DNA of 64,000 bases from Taenia hydatigena (GCA_036345935.2 JADWOT020000010.1:10631412-10695411), one strand, 5' to 3'; positions 37,801 to 51,700 are shown, counted from the stretch's first letter. The notes: a model not told the origin generated them from the sequence alone. Program-made: numbers and translations.

Positions 37801-40800
37801 CTCCGCCTCCTCCAGCTCTGCTGTACCTCCACCCTCCACAGACGCTAGATCTCGCGGTCTCTGGCATCTTGCTCGCTGCCTCGTCTTACTCTCCTCTTCC
37901 TCCTCACCTCTACGTTCGTTGGCTGCACCACACCGCGCCTGGGCTGACTGTACTGCGACCGAGTTTCTACTCAATCTCACAACCACTTCTTCCAAGGGTC
38001 CCACAGAGTCGTTTCTGCAGCTTCAGCGTTTGGCAGCAGCATATCGAAACCTCACCTCGGCATTTGGTCGATGGCCGGCGGAACTAATGAGGAGACAGAT
38101 GGGGAGGGAGCTACCCGTGCCCGAGTTTTTGAAACCACGGGTTACTCCAAAGCCTGTGATGCCAGCGCCTTCAAAACCAGTGATAAAGGGTGCAGAAAAC
38201 TTGGGGCAGGAAACTGTGAAATCCGAGACGGTGAGTTGTATGGGGAAGGATTTTTTCAATCCATCATCGCATACTTATCTCCTCTTATTTAACTTGAGAG
38301 TACCCAAAAGTCGATTCGGACTTTTGCTTTTTTGTGGTTCAGAGCAAAACTGAGCAGTCACCTTCTCCGATCGAATCAAAACCGACCAGCTTCCCTCCTC
38401 AACTGTCGCCAACACCGTCCATGCCATCGCCTAAAACTACCGTGGAATCTCACGAAGACGACGAAACTGTGGAGGATGAAAACTTGTCTCCACAATCTCT
38501 ACCACCATCGCCATCGGTTCAATGTGCATCTTCAAAGAAAGGGGACGATGAAAAGACATCGGTGGTGGAGGACACGAAGGTCATGGCGGAAGCACCGGCC
38601 CCAACTGAATCTCCTCGGAAGCAGGAGCCAGAGATGGAAACGGTGATGGCGGAAGGAATGGAGGGCGAACGAGAGGTAGTGCTGCCAGCGGCAATGGGCG
38701 GCTCCTGGAAGGAGACCATGTACATGCGTCTTAACAACAAGGTTCTTCAACTTCAGTCGGACGTCTCTGTTAGCATGAGGTGCGTGAATTGTCGGTTGAA
38801 AACATCCTACAGGCTTATACGTACTAGCCCTCTTAATCCTAGAGGAGTTAATGATGCAGGTATTGAATAGAGCGTTCGTCGGCGTTCTTAGAATGTGTCG
38901 ATTTGCCATTAAGGTGATGGTGGGATCCCTCTTGATCTACAGTTACAAGGAGATTATGCAACCCTTTCTTTGACAGATACCTGGAGGAGTTGAGTCAAAG
39001 CTACAAGCGTCAAACGGAGCGTTTGTCCGCGTCTTTCAATCTCACAACCGCGTGGTTGAAGGCCACGGCGAAGGGGGCTGAGGAGCGCGATCTGCTTCAA
39101 CAGGAACGAATTGACGCACTGGAGGCACAACTCACCAAACTCCTACACATCCTTGCAGAGGGAGGTGTGGTTGTACTCGCTCCTTCTCCAAGTCGTGAGG
39201 CATCTGGTTCCCCTCGAGGTTAGCAGTATATTTTTTTTCCTTACTGGTCACTTAGACGGCAACACTCCAAGCCTAACGGTGCAGAAGGGTCCACTCAGAA
39301 GCGGAGCTAGTGACGACACGACTAAGTAAATTTTGTTCCATCCGCTCCTGGATCATGTAGACTTTATGGAAAGGCGTAAAGCTTGACAAACGTTCCTGGC
39401 AGCGAAAGCTGGCACAAATCTTGTCAGCCACGAAATACCACGCGTTTTATTGGCAGGGGGAGGGGTGTAGTTTAACCTCCACACTTAACGCACTTAAAAA
39501 ATCGTCTGGTGTGGTTCAGTAACAAAAAAGCGCACAAGTTTGCTAAGACCACAAAGAAATTAATGACCGTTATTGTCGCTTCCTTCTTTCAGATTTGACC
39601 TCCACCACCACTTCGTCCTCAGTTCCACACTTTCGGAAACCCGATTTATACTCCGCCTCTTCCACCCCAGGTGTCGATCTCCAATCCATCCTCTGGTCTG
39701 TCTTCTTCCAATCTCCCGCCACTGCTAGTCCTAGCAGTAGTCTTTCCATGCCTTCAAAACATGTCTATGGGCCATCTTCAACCTCCACTACTGCTCCTAC
39801 TAGTAGAACAGGTAATGATACAAGAGGTGGCATCGAGCTCTGCAACACCACTTCATTGTTGTCCCTATTTGGACGGACGTCAACAACGCCTGGTTCGGCG
39901 AGATCGAGCGCGGTAGGAGCGCGCCTTTCGCCTCCAGCTTCTCTCCTCTTCCGCCGTCGACAACTGGGAGGACAGGAGGAGGAGGAGGAGGCGGAGGCGG
40001 CAGTGGACGCAGCTGGACCGATGGCACACCTACCTGGTGTTGGCGGTGCCTGGATGTTCATATTTGCTGTGGTGTCGCAACATTTGCGAAACTTTCTGCT
40101 CTCCGAGGTGAGTTTTTGGTGGCTTTGTCTGTGTCTGTCCAAGTGGTAGTTTGCCCTTCCTCAATCCCGCTATTTCCCCATGCCCTCTAGTCTGTCTATC
40201 AAGTGGTCCATTAATTCACATCATCTCTGTAGACTAATCTACCTTCCTTGCACAACAGACCTTTCGGCTGTGGCTCTTGCACCTCTGCCTCGCAGTGCTG
40301 GCACAAACGTTTGTCTACGTGATCTTTCTGCGCAGCGCTCTACGTCGCTGTTTACCGCTTTCACCTCTTGCTCCTTCTCCCTCGTCATGCGAAATCTGCT
40401 CCACTCTCCCTACGATGACAGTGAGTGCATTTTTGCCAACTCTATCATCATAGAAGCTCAAAATGCGAAGAGTTTGCGATTGATTGTCTTCAGTATTTTA
40501 AGTTTCTCTGCCTTGAATGGAATCTTGGCTTCCCATCCGTATCATGCATCATCCCTCTCCCTCCATTCATCTCTGTGTTGCTCCAACCATTCATCAGTTG
40601 GTTCGTCCCCGTTTAAATGGCTGTATACTCCTCTGGCAGAACTTCCGTGTTTCATTGGCCTTAAGCCCTACCAGTATTTTTAGATCGTCTCTAGTTTGAA
40701 TGACACTTTAATGACTTGTATTTCTACTGTTTGGTTTTGGCCTAATGACCAACCTCTTCTTTGTCGTCGGTCATCATTGAAGTCGCGACACATTAGTTGG

Positions 40801-43800
40801 AAAGTAGCGAAACCTTTATGGAGGCACTTTTTTGAAGGTCCTCCATGGTTATCCATCCACTCCAAATTATGCATACCTAGAGGGAAATCTTTTTTAGCTA
40901 TGGGTGGACTCCTTCTCCCTTTTTAAGCAAACTTTTTCCCATCCCATCAGCACCTTCTACTCCCTTATTGGTGTTAACTGGCATATCGTTTACAACCTTC
41001 CTCTTACCTCTAAAGTATGCACAATCTGCTTATAGTACCCAACTTGGCGGTAGTACTTTTTGTGCAAGGAGGTACGGTCGTCTTGAGTTTAAAATCACTC
41101 GTGTGTAAAAGGAAAGGGCATCTGAGATTGGCTCACCTAAGCCTTCCCGGTTTGGTGTGGTTGTATGTGTGGGTCATTTTTCTTGAAAGAAGGTAATGGT
41201 AAGAATCGCTTGTATTACAACCTACCTCTGTGCGGTATAGTCATCAGTACGTTGAGTCTCGACTGTTTTCACCCCCTTTTTTGAACCACTGCATCTCCCT
41301 CGAAGGCCGCGCCTTGCGTGTGTAGATGTGGACCCTCTTTAATGGGTGTAGAAGAGGTGTAGGAATGTGACAAAACTAAGGACTGTTAAACCGGTCACTT
41401 TTTATAAGACAATGTCTACGGCACAAGAAGAGACCTCATGCCGAAGGAAAATCCAACTATGTGAAGACCTTATTTGCCTCGCATTGGGCCGAGGGCGGAA
41501 TGCTGCCTCCTCCTTAGCCTTCACGCTATTTGCCGATGACGACGTGCCTCCTCTTTCCTTTCCATTAGCATTAGCCAATCATAAGTGGAACGGACTTGAC
41601 GGTCGGGCAATAAAAGTGAGAATGATGTGGGGATATTTATAGGTATTTTGCCTGTTTGTCTTCTAAAGGCAAAGTATGGGAATAAACTTGGAATTTACAT
41701 CAAACTTGTGTCTTGTCACGAAAGAATTTGATGCTTTTTTATGATATTCACAATCGCACTTTGGTAGTAAAATAATGAGTGGCGTTGTGTTTGGGCTAAA
41801 GGTATTTTTTTGCCCCTAAGAGATACACTATCGTTCTATTTGAAGCGTCTCACGAGCCTCTCCGGTAAGCCAACAATCCGTGTGATGCAAGGTGTAGATG
41901 AATCTGTCTCCGTCGATTTTTGAGCTTCTTGTGTGGATTGAGCTCCATCTCATGGATTCATCGACTAAGTTTGGACTGTGGAGTGTTGTGTTCGACCACC
42001 TGCATACAGCCACCACCACCACGTGGATCGAGTTGGGACAGTTGGGGTGTTGGAATGCTGTCTACGGAATACGAGTGCTACTCTATCCATGGTGTTTGCA
42101 TTCACGGAGCCCTCTAGTTCAGTGTTCTGGCGAAGCATCTGACAATAATTATGCCGTCTTGAAGAGAATGGCCTTTGTCAATCTTTACAGGTTCTGGTCC
42201 CCACCAGAACGGTCCACTTGTATCGAAAAATGGCGCGACTAGAAAAAGTGTTGTTCTATTTTTTTTCAAGTCAAACAGATATCTAAACAGTGAGAAGGTT
42301 TTTGGGAAGCCATTTTCATGGTACCAACGAAACAGGATGCCTGAATGCACATCCAGTTGAAGCCACGATACGGTCCCCAAGCATGGGATTGAAGAATCCC
42401 CACTTCGAGCAACCGCTTCATTCTTCTAACTGTCTATTTTCACTCTCCTCACAGGATTCAAATTACATCACATCGGATCAAAGTGCAGATGGTTGTGAAG
42501 ACGAAAAGAAGGCGATCAATCCGAGATCGCGTTCAAGTTCAACTTCTCTGAAACCACCGAAGGCTGAGAACTTCCTCACACCATCGTCACTCCCTCTCCC
42601 AAGCAATGCTGAGTGTGATGTGGCAGTAAACCCTTCTGGGTCTACTCCTGTCAGTAAGTGTCCACATTTCGTTACTTGGATACGAAGTTCCCATTTGCAG
42701 CTGGGTCCATTGTAATGCATGGGGTTAATGAGTGCGCCTCTAACGATCCCTTGAGCATACAGCTGCGGTTTAGCATTGACCTCAAGACGTTGTCCACCAC
42801 ACGAGTCTAGAAGTGGCTCCACTGACCACTCGACAGCTCCATGGGTGCTACGACGTGGAGGTTAAATCATGGGCTACCGGGAAGACCGTGCAGCGTTCTT
42901 CACATAATGATGCTCTATCACAATGAAGACACTGTCGTTGTCTCAGATTTTGCCAAAGACCCACCTCTCTCATCCCTTTCGTATTGTTCAAGGCTGAACA
43001 ATGTTCCATAGCAAGTTAACCAGGTTGTAGATGCTTCGTCGTGGCTTGCTTCACCTTCACTTTCAAGGTTGTTCAACCATCTGGTTGAGTTATTCTTGCC
43101 TTCTTGCAGCATCAAGAGGCTCCACTGTTCTGGTTTCCCCTATACCTTACTTAGAGCTGTTGGTAGCCAATCTTTGAGGAATCGGTGAAAGGAGTTATTG
43201 GGTCTTCGCTATTCGTTTACTATTACAGAAGGCATGTCAAGTTGGCAATTGTGCCCCCACTCGGGAGCGATCACCATCTATGTCCACATCCAAAAGACCC
43301 ACTTCCTCGCCACACGGATCAAGATTTCTTTCCTTTTGTATCTCTTAGCCATCGCTGATGATAAAGCGCAAAAGAAATCCCACTCTTCCATGCTGAATCC
43401 CACACAAGTGATTTCTATTTGTCTTGTTCACTTAATCTTTCCCGGTTTTGGTAGGATCTGCCTCCAGTGAAGACCTAGATGCTGGAATTCGACAGCGAGA
43501 GCATGCAGAAGAGGTGGATGGGGAATTGGAAGCTGCCTTTGACCCATTTGCATTGGTAAGTCGATCTCTCTCTCTCTCTCTCACACTAGTTGCTGCTCAC
43601 CCTCCATTTAAATTGGCTTCCTCTTTCACGTTTTCGGCTGCCTAACCCCTTTCACTACAGCTGCTCTTATTTTCGTCCACTTTGAAGCCTGATGAAGCCT
43701 CACTTTCAGAGGCTGATTGATGAAGGGTTGTATGCGTGTGTGTGCGTGTGCTTTGAGTTCATCACTCGCTAAACTCTCACCTCATTTGATGCTTGTGCTG

Positions 43801-44482
43801 TAACAAGACCTCGTCATCGGGGTCAAGACCTTCACGTGTAACTCTCTCCATTTCCGGCCACCCTTGTCAAAGTGGAATTCTCGGAGCTCCTTTTCGTGTT
43901 GATGAGACCAGGATGGGGTAGATAGAGAGACTAAGGATGGATGAGTGGATGGATGCTAGTCCATTTCAAGGCTCAAAATTGGCTTATTTTTATCTTGCCT
44001 TGGCTTTTAGAACCACTACTACTACCATCATCACTATTACCATTGTCCCTATCACTGCCGGCACCAACAACAGCAACAACACTATCATTCCAGTCACCCA
44101 TCACTCCCCCACTGGCAACATCTATTCAGCAGCTAAGCCGAGAGGGTATGTTCTGCATCCTCCTCGTTTGAAGTTGTTAACGACATTAAATGTCTTGCCA
44201 TCTGCTTCCACCTCTGTTCAGCCCCCTTCTCACTCCTTGCTTCCTCTCTGCATGCCTTTGCCTTCATCGGGATTAATCCGCCCTCTTTTTTCCTCTCCTC
44301 TTAAGTCCCTTGTTCCGGAGGTGGACGGTGATCGCTCCACTCAACAACCGATGCCAACAGCTGGGGAGAGGCGGAGTAGGAATTGGCGGAAGAAACAGAA
44401 GCGGAGGCAAAAGAGGGCCAGATATAATCTCCCAAGCCTTGTGGAGACATCTGCTACGCCAATCTTATCCGTAGTCTTTTAA
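28897..44482 (+). CDS. SUCO: SUCO/SLP1-like SUN-domain ER membrane protein
   Basis: Eighteen exons close in phase to 1,331 residues: 28897-29021, 29054-29138, 29365-29575, 29613-30042, 31525-31632, 34244-34358, 34445-34622, 34855-35040, 35127-35186, 35810-35872, 37713-38230, 38343-38779, 38977-39218, 39593-40107, 40259-40420, 42455-42653, 43455-43555, 44222-44482. Residues 1-15 (MISWLHLTTFCLVGA) form a signal peptide. A SLP1-type SUN domain covers about 242-380 (ASECGAKLL, then IIETCEPVQLGIIQLANYEL, YGNEHFCP, VRLFG). After a long Ser/Thr/Pro spacer come MRLNNKVLQLQSDVSVSMR and YLEELSQSYKRQ (about 820-900, coiled coil), then a membrane helix (about 1095-1116) and a basic tail. This is the family order of vertebrate SUCO (osteopotentia) and yeast Slp1, ER proteins that support folding and secretion of lumenal proteins. 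The last acceptor is chosen because it restores phase. Confidence 0.88.
31633..34243 (+). other. Largest SUCO-like intron (2.6 kb)
   Basis: No nested gene, RNA or TRIM copy seen. It contains a 162-codon open frame (31969-32457) without a supported start or domain. Confidence 0.5.
35873..37712 (+). other. 1.8-kb SUCO-like intron
   Basis: Between the exon ending CCGCAAG/GTGAGT and the exon after TTTCTTTACAG. I see nothing distinct in it. Confidence 0.5.
40421..42454 (+). other. 2.0-kb SUCO-like intron after the membrane exon
   Basis: Both borders are phase 0. Open frames within are unsupported; no repeat of the TRIM family is present. Confidence 0.5.
43565..43582 (+). repeat. (TC)n microsatellite in intron
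   Basis: Nine TC dinucleotides directly after the donor of the 43455-43555 exon. Confidence 0.9.
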
Positions 44483-47461
44483 TTTCCATCCCACTAACAC
44501 AAGTGCATGCCAGGCGTCTTCTGCTCTCCCTCCTCCCCTCCTCCCCACGCCCTCTGTCTACCTCTCGCTCTCCCTTTCATCATCTCCTCTTCTCTATCTG
44601 CCTGTGTGTGTGCGTTTGAGCCTGATTTGGGTTTTAGAAATCTTATTTTTGCAATCACACCTTCTTCTTCTTCCTCTCGACTGTGGTGGCTGATTGGCCA
44701 GTGCAGAATGTCTTCACCGTCGCACCTCCGATTTGAAGCATGGCAGGCTGGTTAGTCACATCTGCCAGATGGAAGGGAGAGGCTGATCCAGGGTGTAGAA
44801 GATAGTGAATGCGCTCGTCTAGTAGTGCTTACGCGCATTCAGGTGGATATCTGCCTGTCAGCTCTCAGTTCAGGTGGTACGAGCCTTCTTGGATAGTGGA
44901 ATCGGTTTGGATTACATTCAGATCCTGATTGTGTTTGTCTAGCAGTTGCTGATGTGCGTCCAGTTGGAGTGTCCAAACATCGATGCTAAGACAAATCTGC
45001 ATCTGTGAACACCATACAGGGCCTGGAAGACTCTCGGTCGAGTCGAGTGGTGGTAGTGTTATGCTTCGTTCATGTGGTACGTGGTCAGGTGACCTGTCTT
45101 CAAAGGTCAAGTCCTCTTACTTGAAGTGGAAGGGAACTACCCAGATGGTGGAATGGGATTGAATAACTGTGTCGAAGTGCCCTCAAAGAGACGTCACTTC
45201 ATGTAATAGCTAAACCCGTTGTTAACACGTCAATATCGTTGTCATCCACCATCGTGTTCACCGGCCTGATCTGTCTTTCCCAGCCTGGCATCCGATTGGC
45301 TGGATGTCAAGGTTACGCTCATCTGCCAGAATCGAGCATTCTCATTCTCTCTCTCCAGTTTAAAATTGTTAGACCGTTGAGACCAGTATTCCTTTAAGCA
45401 TTTTGGTGCTTGTCACTATGTCAATCATTTCTGCCGATTGGAAATTTGTTATTGTGGCGGGTGGTTATACCGCTTCCTTTGATAGGCATTATTTTTGCCG
45501 TGATTTTGCAACAATTCAACTGTTTTTCCATAGCAACGGCTTTAAAGGTCGGTCTATCTCAATCCTGTTCCACTATTGTAACGATTGTTATCAAGATGTC
45601 TGGGTTAGAAGTGAAACCATCGTCCAGACGTTTTACCGTTCTGGAATGGCATCAGCACTTGGGCTGTCGAACTGGCCAATGGGATCCGCGCTAGTTAAAA
45701 GCTAAAGAGGTGTTGGATTTCTTCTCACACCACGAAAAATCTTGATTCCATTTAGTTACTTTTTTAAATTCAATCCATCAGCTTGGTGCTGTCAGTTGTC
45801 ACAGCCTATGACCACGACATCGGAGTGAGCGATCAGGGCGCCAAAAGCCTCAACACGGGTGTCCGCATTGGTGACAAGCTTGAGTAACATGTGGGGAAGG
45901 AGGAGGGGACGTGACGGTGATATGAAAGTTGTAACAGTCATCACATGGAAGGTACTAACTGTGACGGCTCTGGTGCTAATATCAAAAGCAGCAGCCACAC
46001 ACATCTCCGGAAGGGCGTTTTTTTAAATTGTAAGCATCGACATGAAGGTCAAATTGCGATTAGTCATGCGTCAAACCATCCGGCCGTGGGTGGTACGTCC
46101 ACACGACGGCCTCTCGGCGCTCGCCTTTATAGCTTTACTGGGTCTACCAGCGGCATGCAGTCTTTGATGTCACTTTGACCTTAGATCGCTGCAACAAAAT
46201 CAAGGTTGGTGGAAATCTGTTGAGTCTCGGTGGTAGCTGACACGCTAATTCATATTCGTTAACTGTGGATGTCTGATGGTTGGCATTTACCTTGTCAATC
46301 TTTGCACTAAACGAGGAAGTGGGAAAACAACTTTTAAGTGGATGGTCTGGTATCGGTTTTGACTTGGAAAACATTTCCATCCTCATTTATTAGTACCGAG
46401 TTGCTTGTTCTACCAGCATCGGTACCCCGTCTCAACAGCTAGCGAGGTCATGATAATGCAATTAAAGTACAACCAAGAGGTCAAATTTATCTGATTTTGT
46501 TAAAAAAATTGACAATTGGAGAAAGCGAACAGCTCTCAGTGCTGGTCACAAGTCATGCGTTGTCAGGCCGCCTGCACAATGCAGCTCCCTCGCCTCCTTC
46601 CCGCTCCACCGACCGCGTGATGCGATCACATGCCTGTGTGGTTGGACTCTCGAGGGAACTGCCGCCGCCAACTTCAAAAGTGGCGAAAACTGACAACTAG
46701 CCTGCGCCCATGGCGCTAGTCGAATAGATTGTCGGTGTTGTACAGTGGCTTGCTATTTTGTTTGACTACGCTGAACTACGCGGGCACTTCATTCTCGGTA
46801 GTTTTGGGGCCCTGCGCCACGGTGGTACGTAGCATTTTCAGCAGAGACTTGACAATCTAGCATCGGTTATTGAAATACACCGTTTCGGTGACAGGGGTGA
46901 GGTGAGGCCAATTTTATGACCAGCTTCAATTCTCACATAAAACTCGAATGCTTCGTGCCATTTTCTCCTCTCCTTTACAACACAGAATAAGATGCATTTC
47001 ACTAAACAACTCCCTCGATGGCAGAGCATTAAACCGGAGGTGATAGAGGCAAAAAAGGAGGATACAAGCAAATTTAAATCTTCTACTTTGAGAGCCAGAA
47101 TTCGTGGCGAGTCGAGTTCAGCTTAAGAGTAGGTCCCCTAAATTATTCCTTGTTATCTAGCGAGCATTCTACCATGTGGTCACGATTTACAGCTCAAACG
47201 TGACAGATCTTCGAGTGGGCGTTGCTTCAAGGTAATTTATTGCTCGCCTGTACTGTGTAGCGAACACTTTGACTTTATTAACTTTTAGTAAGAAGAACGT
47301 ATACAACTGCTAGTACTTCTTTTGTTTAAGGCATGTTCTTACGGCCTTATGCATTTTAAAGTGTGCAACTGCGCCTATTTTTTAAAACCTTTGGCTTCAT
47401 GCAAATTTACCGCCGTAAGTGGCGTTTTAATGCGTCGACGGCGCGATTTGATGACGCGCTC
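44483..47461. other. Intergenic stretch with no gene seen
   Basis: Follows the SUCO-like stop. Overlapping open frames of 90 to 100 codons near 45403-45705 are in conflicting frames and lack splice support or a recognisable domain. Confidence 0.45.
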
Positions 47462-47647
47462 TGTAATACTTTGGTTGTTAGAACTGCCGTTTTCTGTCAA
47501 GGTCACAGAGGTGGCCATATTGCCCTAGCTGCGTGGGCTGGCCTCTGAGCCATGCCAGCAGCCTTTTCCCCTTCTGTCCGGTGAATATATGTATTCTACC
47601 CCGCCAGTTTGCCTTCTTTTGCCTTAAGGGAGCCTCGGGACGCTACA
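47462..47647 (-). mobile_element. Solo TRIM LTR, reverse orientation, with TSD
   Basis: A 186-bp reverse LTR starting TGTAATACTTTGG and ending GGGACGCTACA, flanked by a perfect 5-bp repeat CGCTC (47457-47461 and 47648-47652). Confidence 0.9.
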
Positions 47648-48245
47648 CGCTCTGTTGCACATCAAACAAAATTCACCTACTAAGGGTATAAGTGAATTAA
47701 ATTCAGAACCTAAAGCAATTAAATGGTTACATTCTCAAGATCACCCCTTCTCTATGACACCACAAGTCCTCTCAGAAGCTGCAACGAGCCAAGGATGCAT
47801 AAAAGCATACAGTACCCGCTAACAGAAGTTGTTAGCGCGAATCAAAGTCGTCGATGCAGTGGAAAAGAACTTTGAACTTGTTGGATGTTCTGTGACTGCC
47901 ACCGAATTAAAATTAAGTAGGTGCAAGACGACTCACTTAGCTGCCATGGTAAAAGACTAACAAATGGTATCTCAAAAACTCTTTCATTTGTTAATTCCTA
48001 CTATTGTAGCAATAGCATCGTTAACTTAAATTTTAATTCTAAATCATTTGTGTAAAGTACAAACGTAAAGGCGTCTAAATTTGTCTGTTAAAAAACGAAA
48101 CAAGGTTTAACTTTTATAATGCTTAAAGAATAGATGGGAATTATTTCTTTAACAAGATTGGTATGCACCATATGAGGTGCTAAGGTAAGCATGCCGACAT
48201 TTCAAGGTTATCCGTGGTCTGCCCGTGCCATTTGACGCCTTAGAG
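47648..48245. other. Upstream region of prefoldin 5
   Basis: AT-rich 5' flank; no distinct element seen. Confidence 0.4.
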
Positions 48246-48748
48246 ATGTCAGGGCCGGAGTCTGTGGACATTGCCACATTGCCTCTGCCACAAATCCAAG
48301 AGATAGCAAAGCAATTTGAGCAAAAAATTCAGTATATCAATGCCTCCCTTCAGCAGCTTAGAATGCTTCAGGGCCAATTCGCTTCCTCTAGAGATTGCTT
48401 GAAAAACTTCAATGTGGAGAACAAGGATAAAAATACACTGATTCCCCTGACTTCTACTCTTTGTGTTCCTGGAAAACTTGTCAACCCAACTCGTGTGCTT
48501 GTGGACATTGGAACAGGCTATTTCGTGGAAATGGTATGCAGATATTTAGTTTTTATGTTAGCCGATTATAGGAGGTAGAGGATGCAAATAAGCACTTTAC
48601 AAAACGGATAGAGTTTATTGAAAAGCAGATAGAGAAAGTCGCTCCTGTTCTGGCACAGAAAACGCAAGAACATAGAGCTATTGTGAGTGTACTTGAGGCC
48701 AAGGCAAAAGCTTTTATGAAGGCACAAGGAATGAAGCAGGCATCATAA
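48246..48748 (+). CDS. PFDN5: Prefoldin subunit 5
   Basis: Two exons, 48246-48533 and about 48575-48748, give 153 residues. Prefoldin is a cytosolic hexamer that passes unfolded actin and tubulin to the CCT chaperonin; subunit 5 is one of its alpha-type subunits. The protein shows the alpha-prefoldin plan: an N-terminal coiled helix (LPQIQEIAKQFEQKIQYINA, LQQLRMLQGQF), a central beta-hairpin region (NTLIPLTSTLCVPGKLV, VLVDIGTGYFVEM) and a C-terminal coiled helix (HFTKRIEFIEKQIEKVAPVL). Its length matches the family. The acceptor may lie three bases upstream (48572), which would add one Glu. AATAAA lies 15 bases after the stop. Confidence 0.93.
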
Positions 48749-48762
48749 TTCTCTACTTTGTT

Positions 48763-48768
48763 AATAAA
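48763..48768 (+). other. Polyadenylation signal AATAAA
   Basis: AATAAA begins 15 bases after the TAA stop of the prefoldin gene. Confidence 0.65.
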
Positions 48769-51700
48769 AGGACTGCTTGAGATAATAGCCCAAGTGTTTT
48801 TTTTGTTGTGCACGATCGTTTACGTGAGTGGCAAATTTTCTTTAATTTTAACGGTAAGATTTTCTTAGATTTTGTTGATTTTAGAATACCTTTTATCTGT
48901 ACTAACAAGGCTAGTACGTAAGTGCGATGTTGGCTATTTTTGTGCCACGGGTGTCTTGCTCTTTTGAGTTACATGTAATAGTAGTTTGGAAGCATTGCAT
49001 TACTTACTGCCAAACAGTGGAGTGAATTTGAGCCATTTTGCTAAATGCTGTGCAGTAGAGCGGTCGTCTTATTTCTTGTGCTATTTTGTAATGAGATGTG
49101 AGAACTGCGTTTAACTCGTGACATGCTTGTGAGTTCTCGTTTTGTACTGTTTCTGTACTTTTCTGAATTCGAGTTCTTTTATCTGTCCGGCTTCTCGAAC
49201 GTTTGAGTTTTTATGGACTCCCCGTCAAGTTTTTACCTTGGAAGTAGTGTCATTAGGCGTTTCTGGTGGGGGAGGAAGGATACGCGTTCTCATCAGACTT
49301 CAGCCTGCTAGTTTTGGCGCTATTTTTTAGTTTTTCCATAACACACTAAGTTCGCTTCATTTGGCGATTTCGTTATCCGGGTTCCGAATTCCGCCAATGT
49401 ACTTTTGCTCGCCGGCTCGTCCTCCGGGCCATGCCATCAGTCTCTCGGCCCTTTGGAGAGACTCAAAGCTCTTAACTCACGTCAATTGAAAGCAGGCGCA
49501 ATTCAAAAGGGTAAATACCCTTATTTTGGTCGCTGAATGCTTGGTCGTAACGTGGCGGAAGAAGGGAATATACTGGGGATGGGAGAACCTGTGAAGTCTC
49601 CCAACAGAGTGGTTAAGAATGGAGTCTTCCTTTGGGAACTGCCACTTTTCCGTGTTCTATAGGATTGCTTTCAACAACTGAGTCGACACTAGCTGTGAAT
49701 CGTTGGGAGAACCTTTTGGCAGAGCTCTCTATGGTACCCGTTCGAAGATGTCAATGGAGTTAATGAACGATGCCTTATTACCTTTCTACTAGCCCGTTAG
49801 AACCCAGGCAGGCAAAGTAGCTTGAAGGGGGTTCGGCACGAAACACCATCCTCACGAAATGATTTCAAACTCGTTCATTGCGAGGTAACTTGACTTTTAG
49901 GTCGCCTTTCACATGGCTAGCAGCGGACATCACTAGTGGACATAGTGGTTTGTGCGTGTCTTCTCTTCCCTTCCTTACGCGTCAGGGACGACGCTGAACG
50001 GAGGGCAGGGAGTTCTGTGCCACTTGGCCAATTTGCCCAACCATGGGCTTAAGGCTCCCCCATAGTACTTTTCCCCACCGCTACTTTCTCTGAACTATGG
50101 CAGTAGCCTCTCAGTTCTCTCGGAGGCCTCGCAGTACTGCAGTTTGCTATTGATATTGAGGTGTTACTTATATAACATAAGTAACATGCCTTGTCTGGTG
50201 CTAAATAGTGTGGACTTGGCGATCCACATTGGATCGTCATGCCCATTGTCGCTAATCGCTTGCTCTTTTCCATTTTTTTTGGTTAATGGACAGATCTGCA
50301 TGACAGCGTTACGTGACAGGATCGGTGGCTTCTAATGTTGAACTGGTCCCACGCAATGTCCACTTTTCTAGTTTTCTTGGTGGTCACTCAAAAGTGGATT
50401 CATTGGGGGCCCCTAAATCAGTCAAGTATTTGTACTTCCGTCTTTTCGCTCGTTGAATTGAGCGCTGAATGGAGAAAGGGAGAAGAAACATTTGCGTGCG
50501 GCACGCAGTACAAGATGTATTTGCATGCCATGGGACTGATGGGAGTATATGTACCCATTTTTGTATTTGATACTTTATCCGCGATGTATCGTTTCCCTCC
50601 CCAATGGGTTAGGTTATGCCATTTAACCGGAGTTGCACCGATGGTGTCAACCCATTGGCTGGCTAGCACAGCCAATAGGCGCCACGTATCCCAAGGTGAA
50701 AACCAGTCCTAATTGTGATTGGTGGATCTAAAGTTGTAGTGGGAATTTGCTGGTCCGGAGAGTCAACAGCCCTCTTCATCAAATCCGAGTGAGAAGACAA
50801 CACTTTTCTAGCAAAAAAGGTAGGAGCACGTAGTGGTTGTGGTTGTGGTTGGAAGATTTGATGCTGAAGTTTACTTGTCTCCCATTTAAAGCTAGAAGGG
50901 GGTTTTGTTAAGGCTTGACCTAAATAAGGCTGACCAAACAAACAATTTTTTCAGTAACTGCCTACGACTTGTGAAAATATAAACAACCATTCCTCTTTCT
51001 TGAGGCAGGACTTGAAGCATGTATGTCGCGCCGGCGGTGACGCCAGTGAGACAGGCTGTTGGCTGTCTCGCTATGTGGCCGTCATCGGCCTCTCTTGACG
51101 CAACCACTTGTGACGTCTACGTCTATATCCTCTATTCTTGGTTTGCACCATTCGTAGCTAACTTGCATCTCACTTTGGAAGCCTCCCAGATGACAATAAA
51201 ATATTTTATTATGTGTTTTTTTTTGCAATGTAAAGGACAATCAAACTGACAGCGTTTAACATTTTAAAGAAGTCATTCGTTCTGAGGAGGTCATCTCTCG
51301 CCATGTTGAGGTGAGGTGAGGCAAGCTGAGGCCATCAGCGGAGCATCGATGCCGAGTTCTTAGTAATGTGACTTCCATGTTGAATGTGGAGGCCATCATG
51401 CTTGAATTGGTTTTTTAAAAAGGGAGAAAAAGGAGAGGCATCTGTTAGGTTCGCTCCTGCACTTAATGACCTCCCTGATGCTTAAAGCACTTCCATTGTT
51501 GAAGGCGAGGTGAACGCAGTACAGTCATCTGACGGAACCTCTAAAGGTGCAAGTAAACTTCGATCTAGCTTCCTCATTTGAAGTGTAACTTCATTTCATG
51601 TAATTGGAGGTAATGTTTTTTGTGAAAACCTTAAATTCTACGCCTCCTCATCGAAAATGAGGTGAGTATTGCGGAGTAAACGTGTTTGCTTATTCGACCT

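Noticed and set aside
40180..40683. 167-codon open frame overlapping the SUCO membrane exon
   Set aside because: It is in a different frame from the phase-0 exon 40259-40420, which encodes the expected membrane helix.
43937..44221. Upstream part of the last SUCO open frame as coding
   Set aside because: The acceptor at 44010 gives the wrong phase from exon 43455-43555; the acceptor at 44221 restores phase and has the better pyrimidine tract.
45403..45705. Overlapping ~100-codon open frames downstream of the SUCO-like gene
   Set aside because: Two frames compete over the same bases and neither has splice or homology support.
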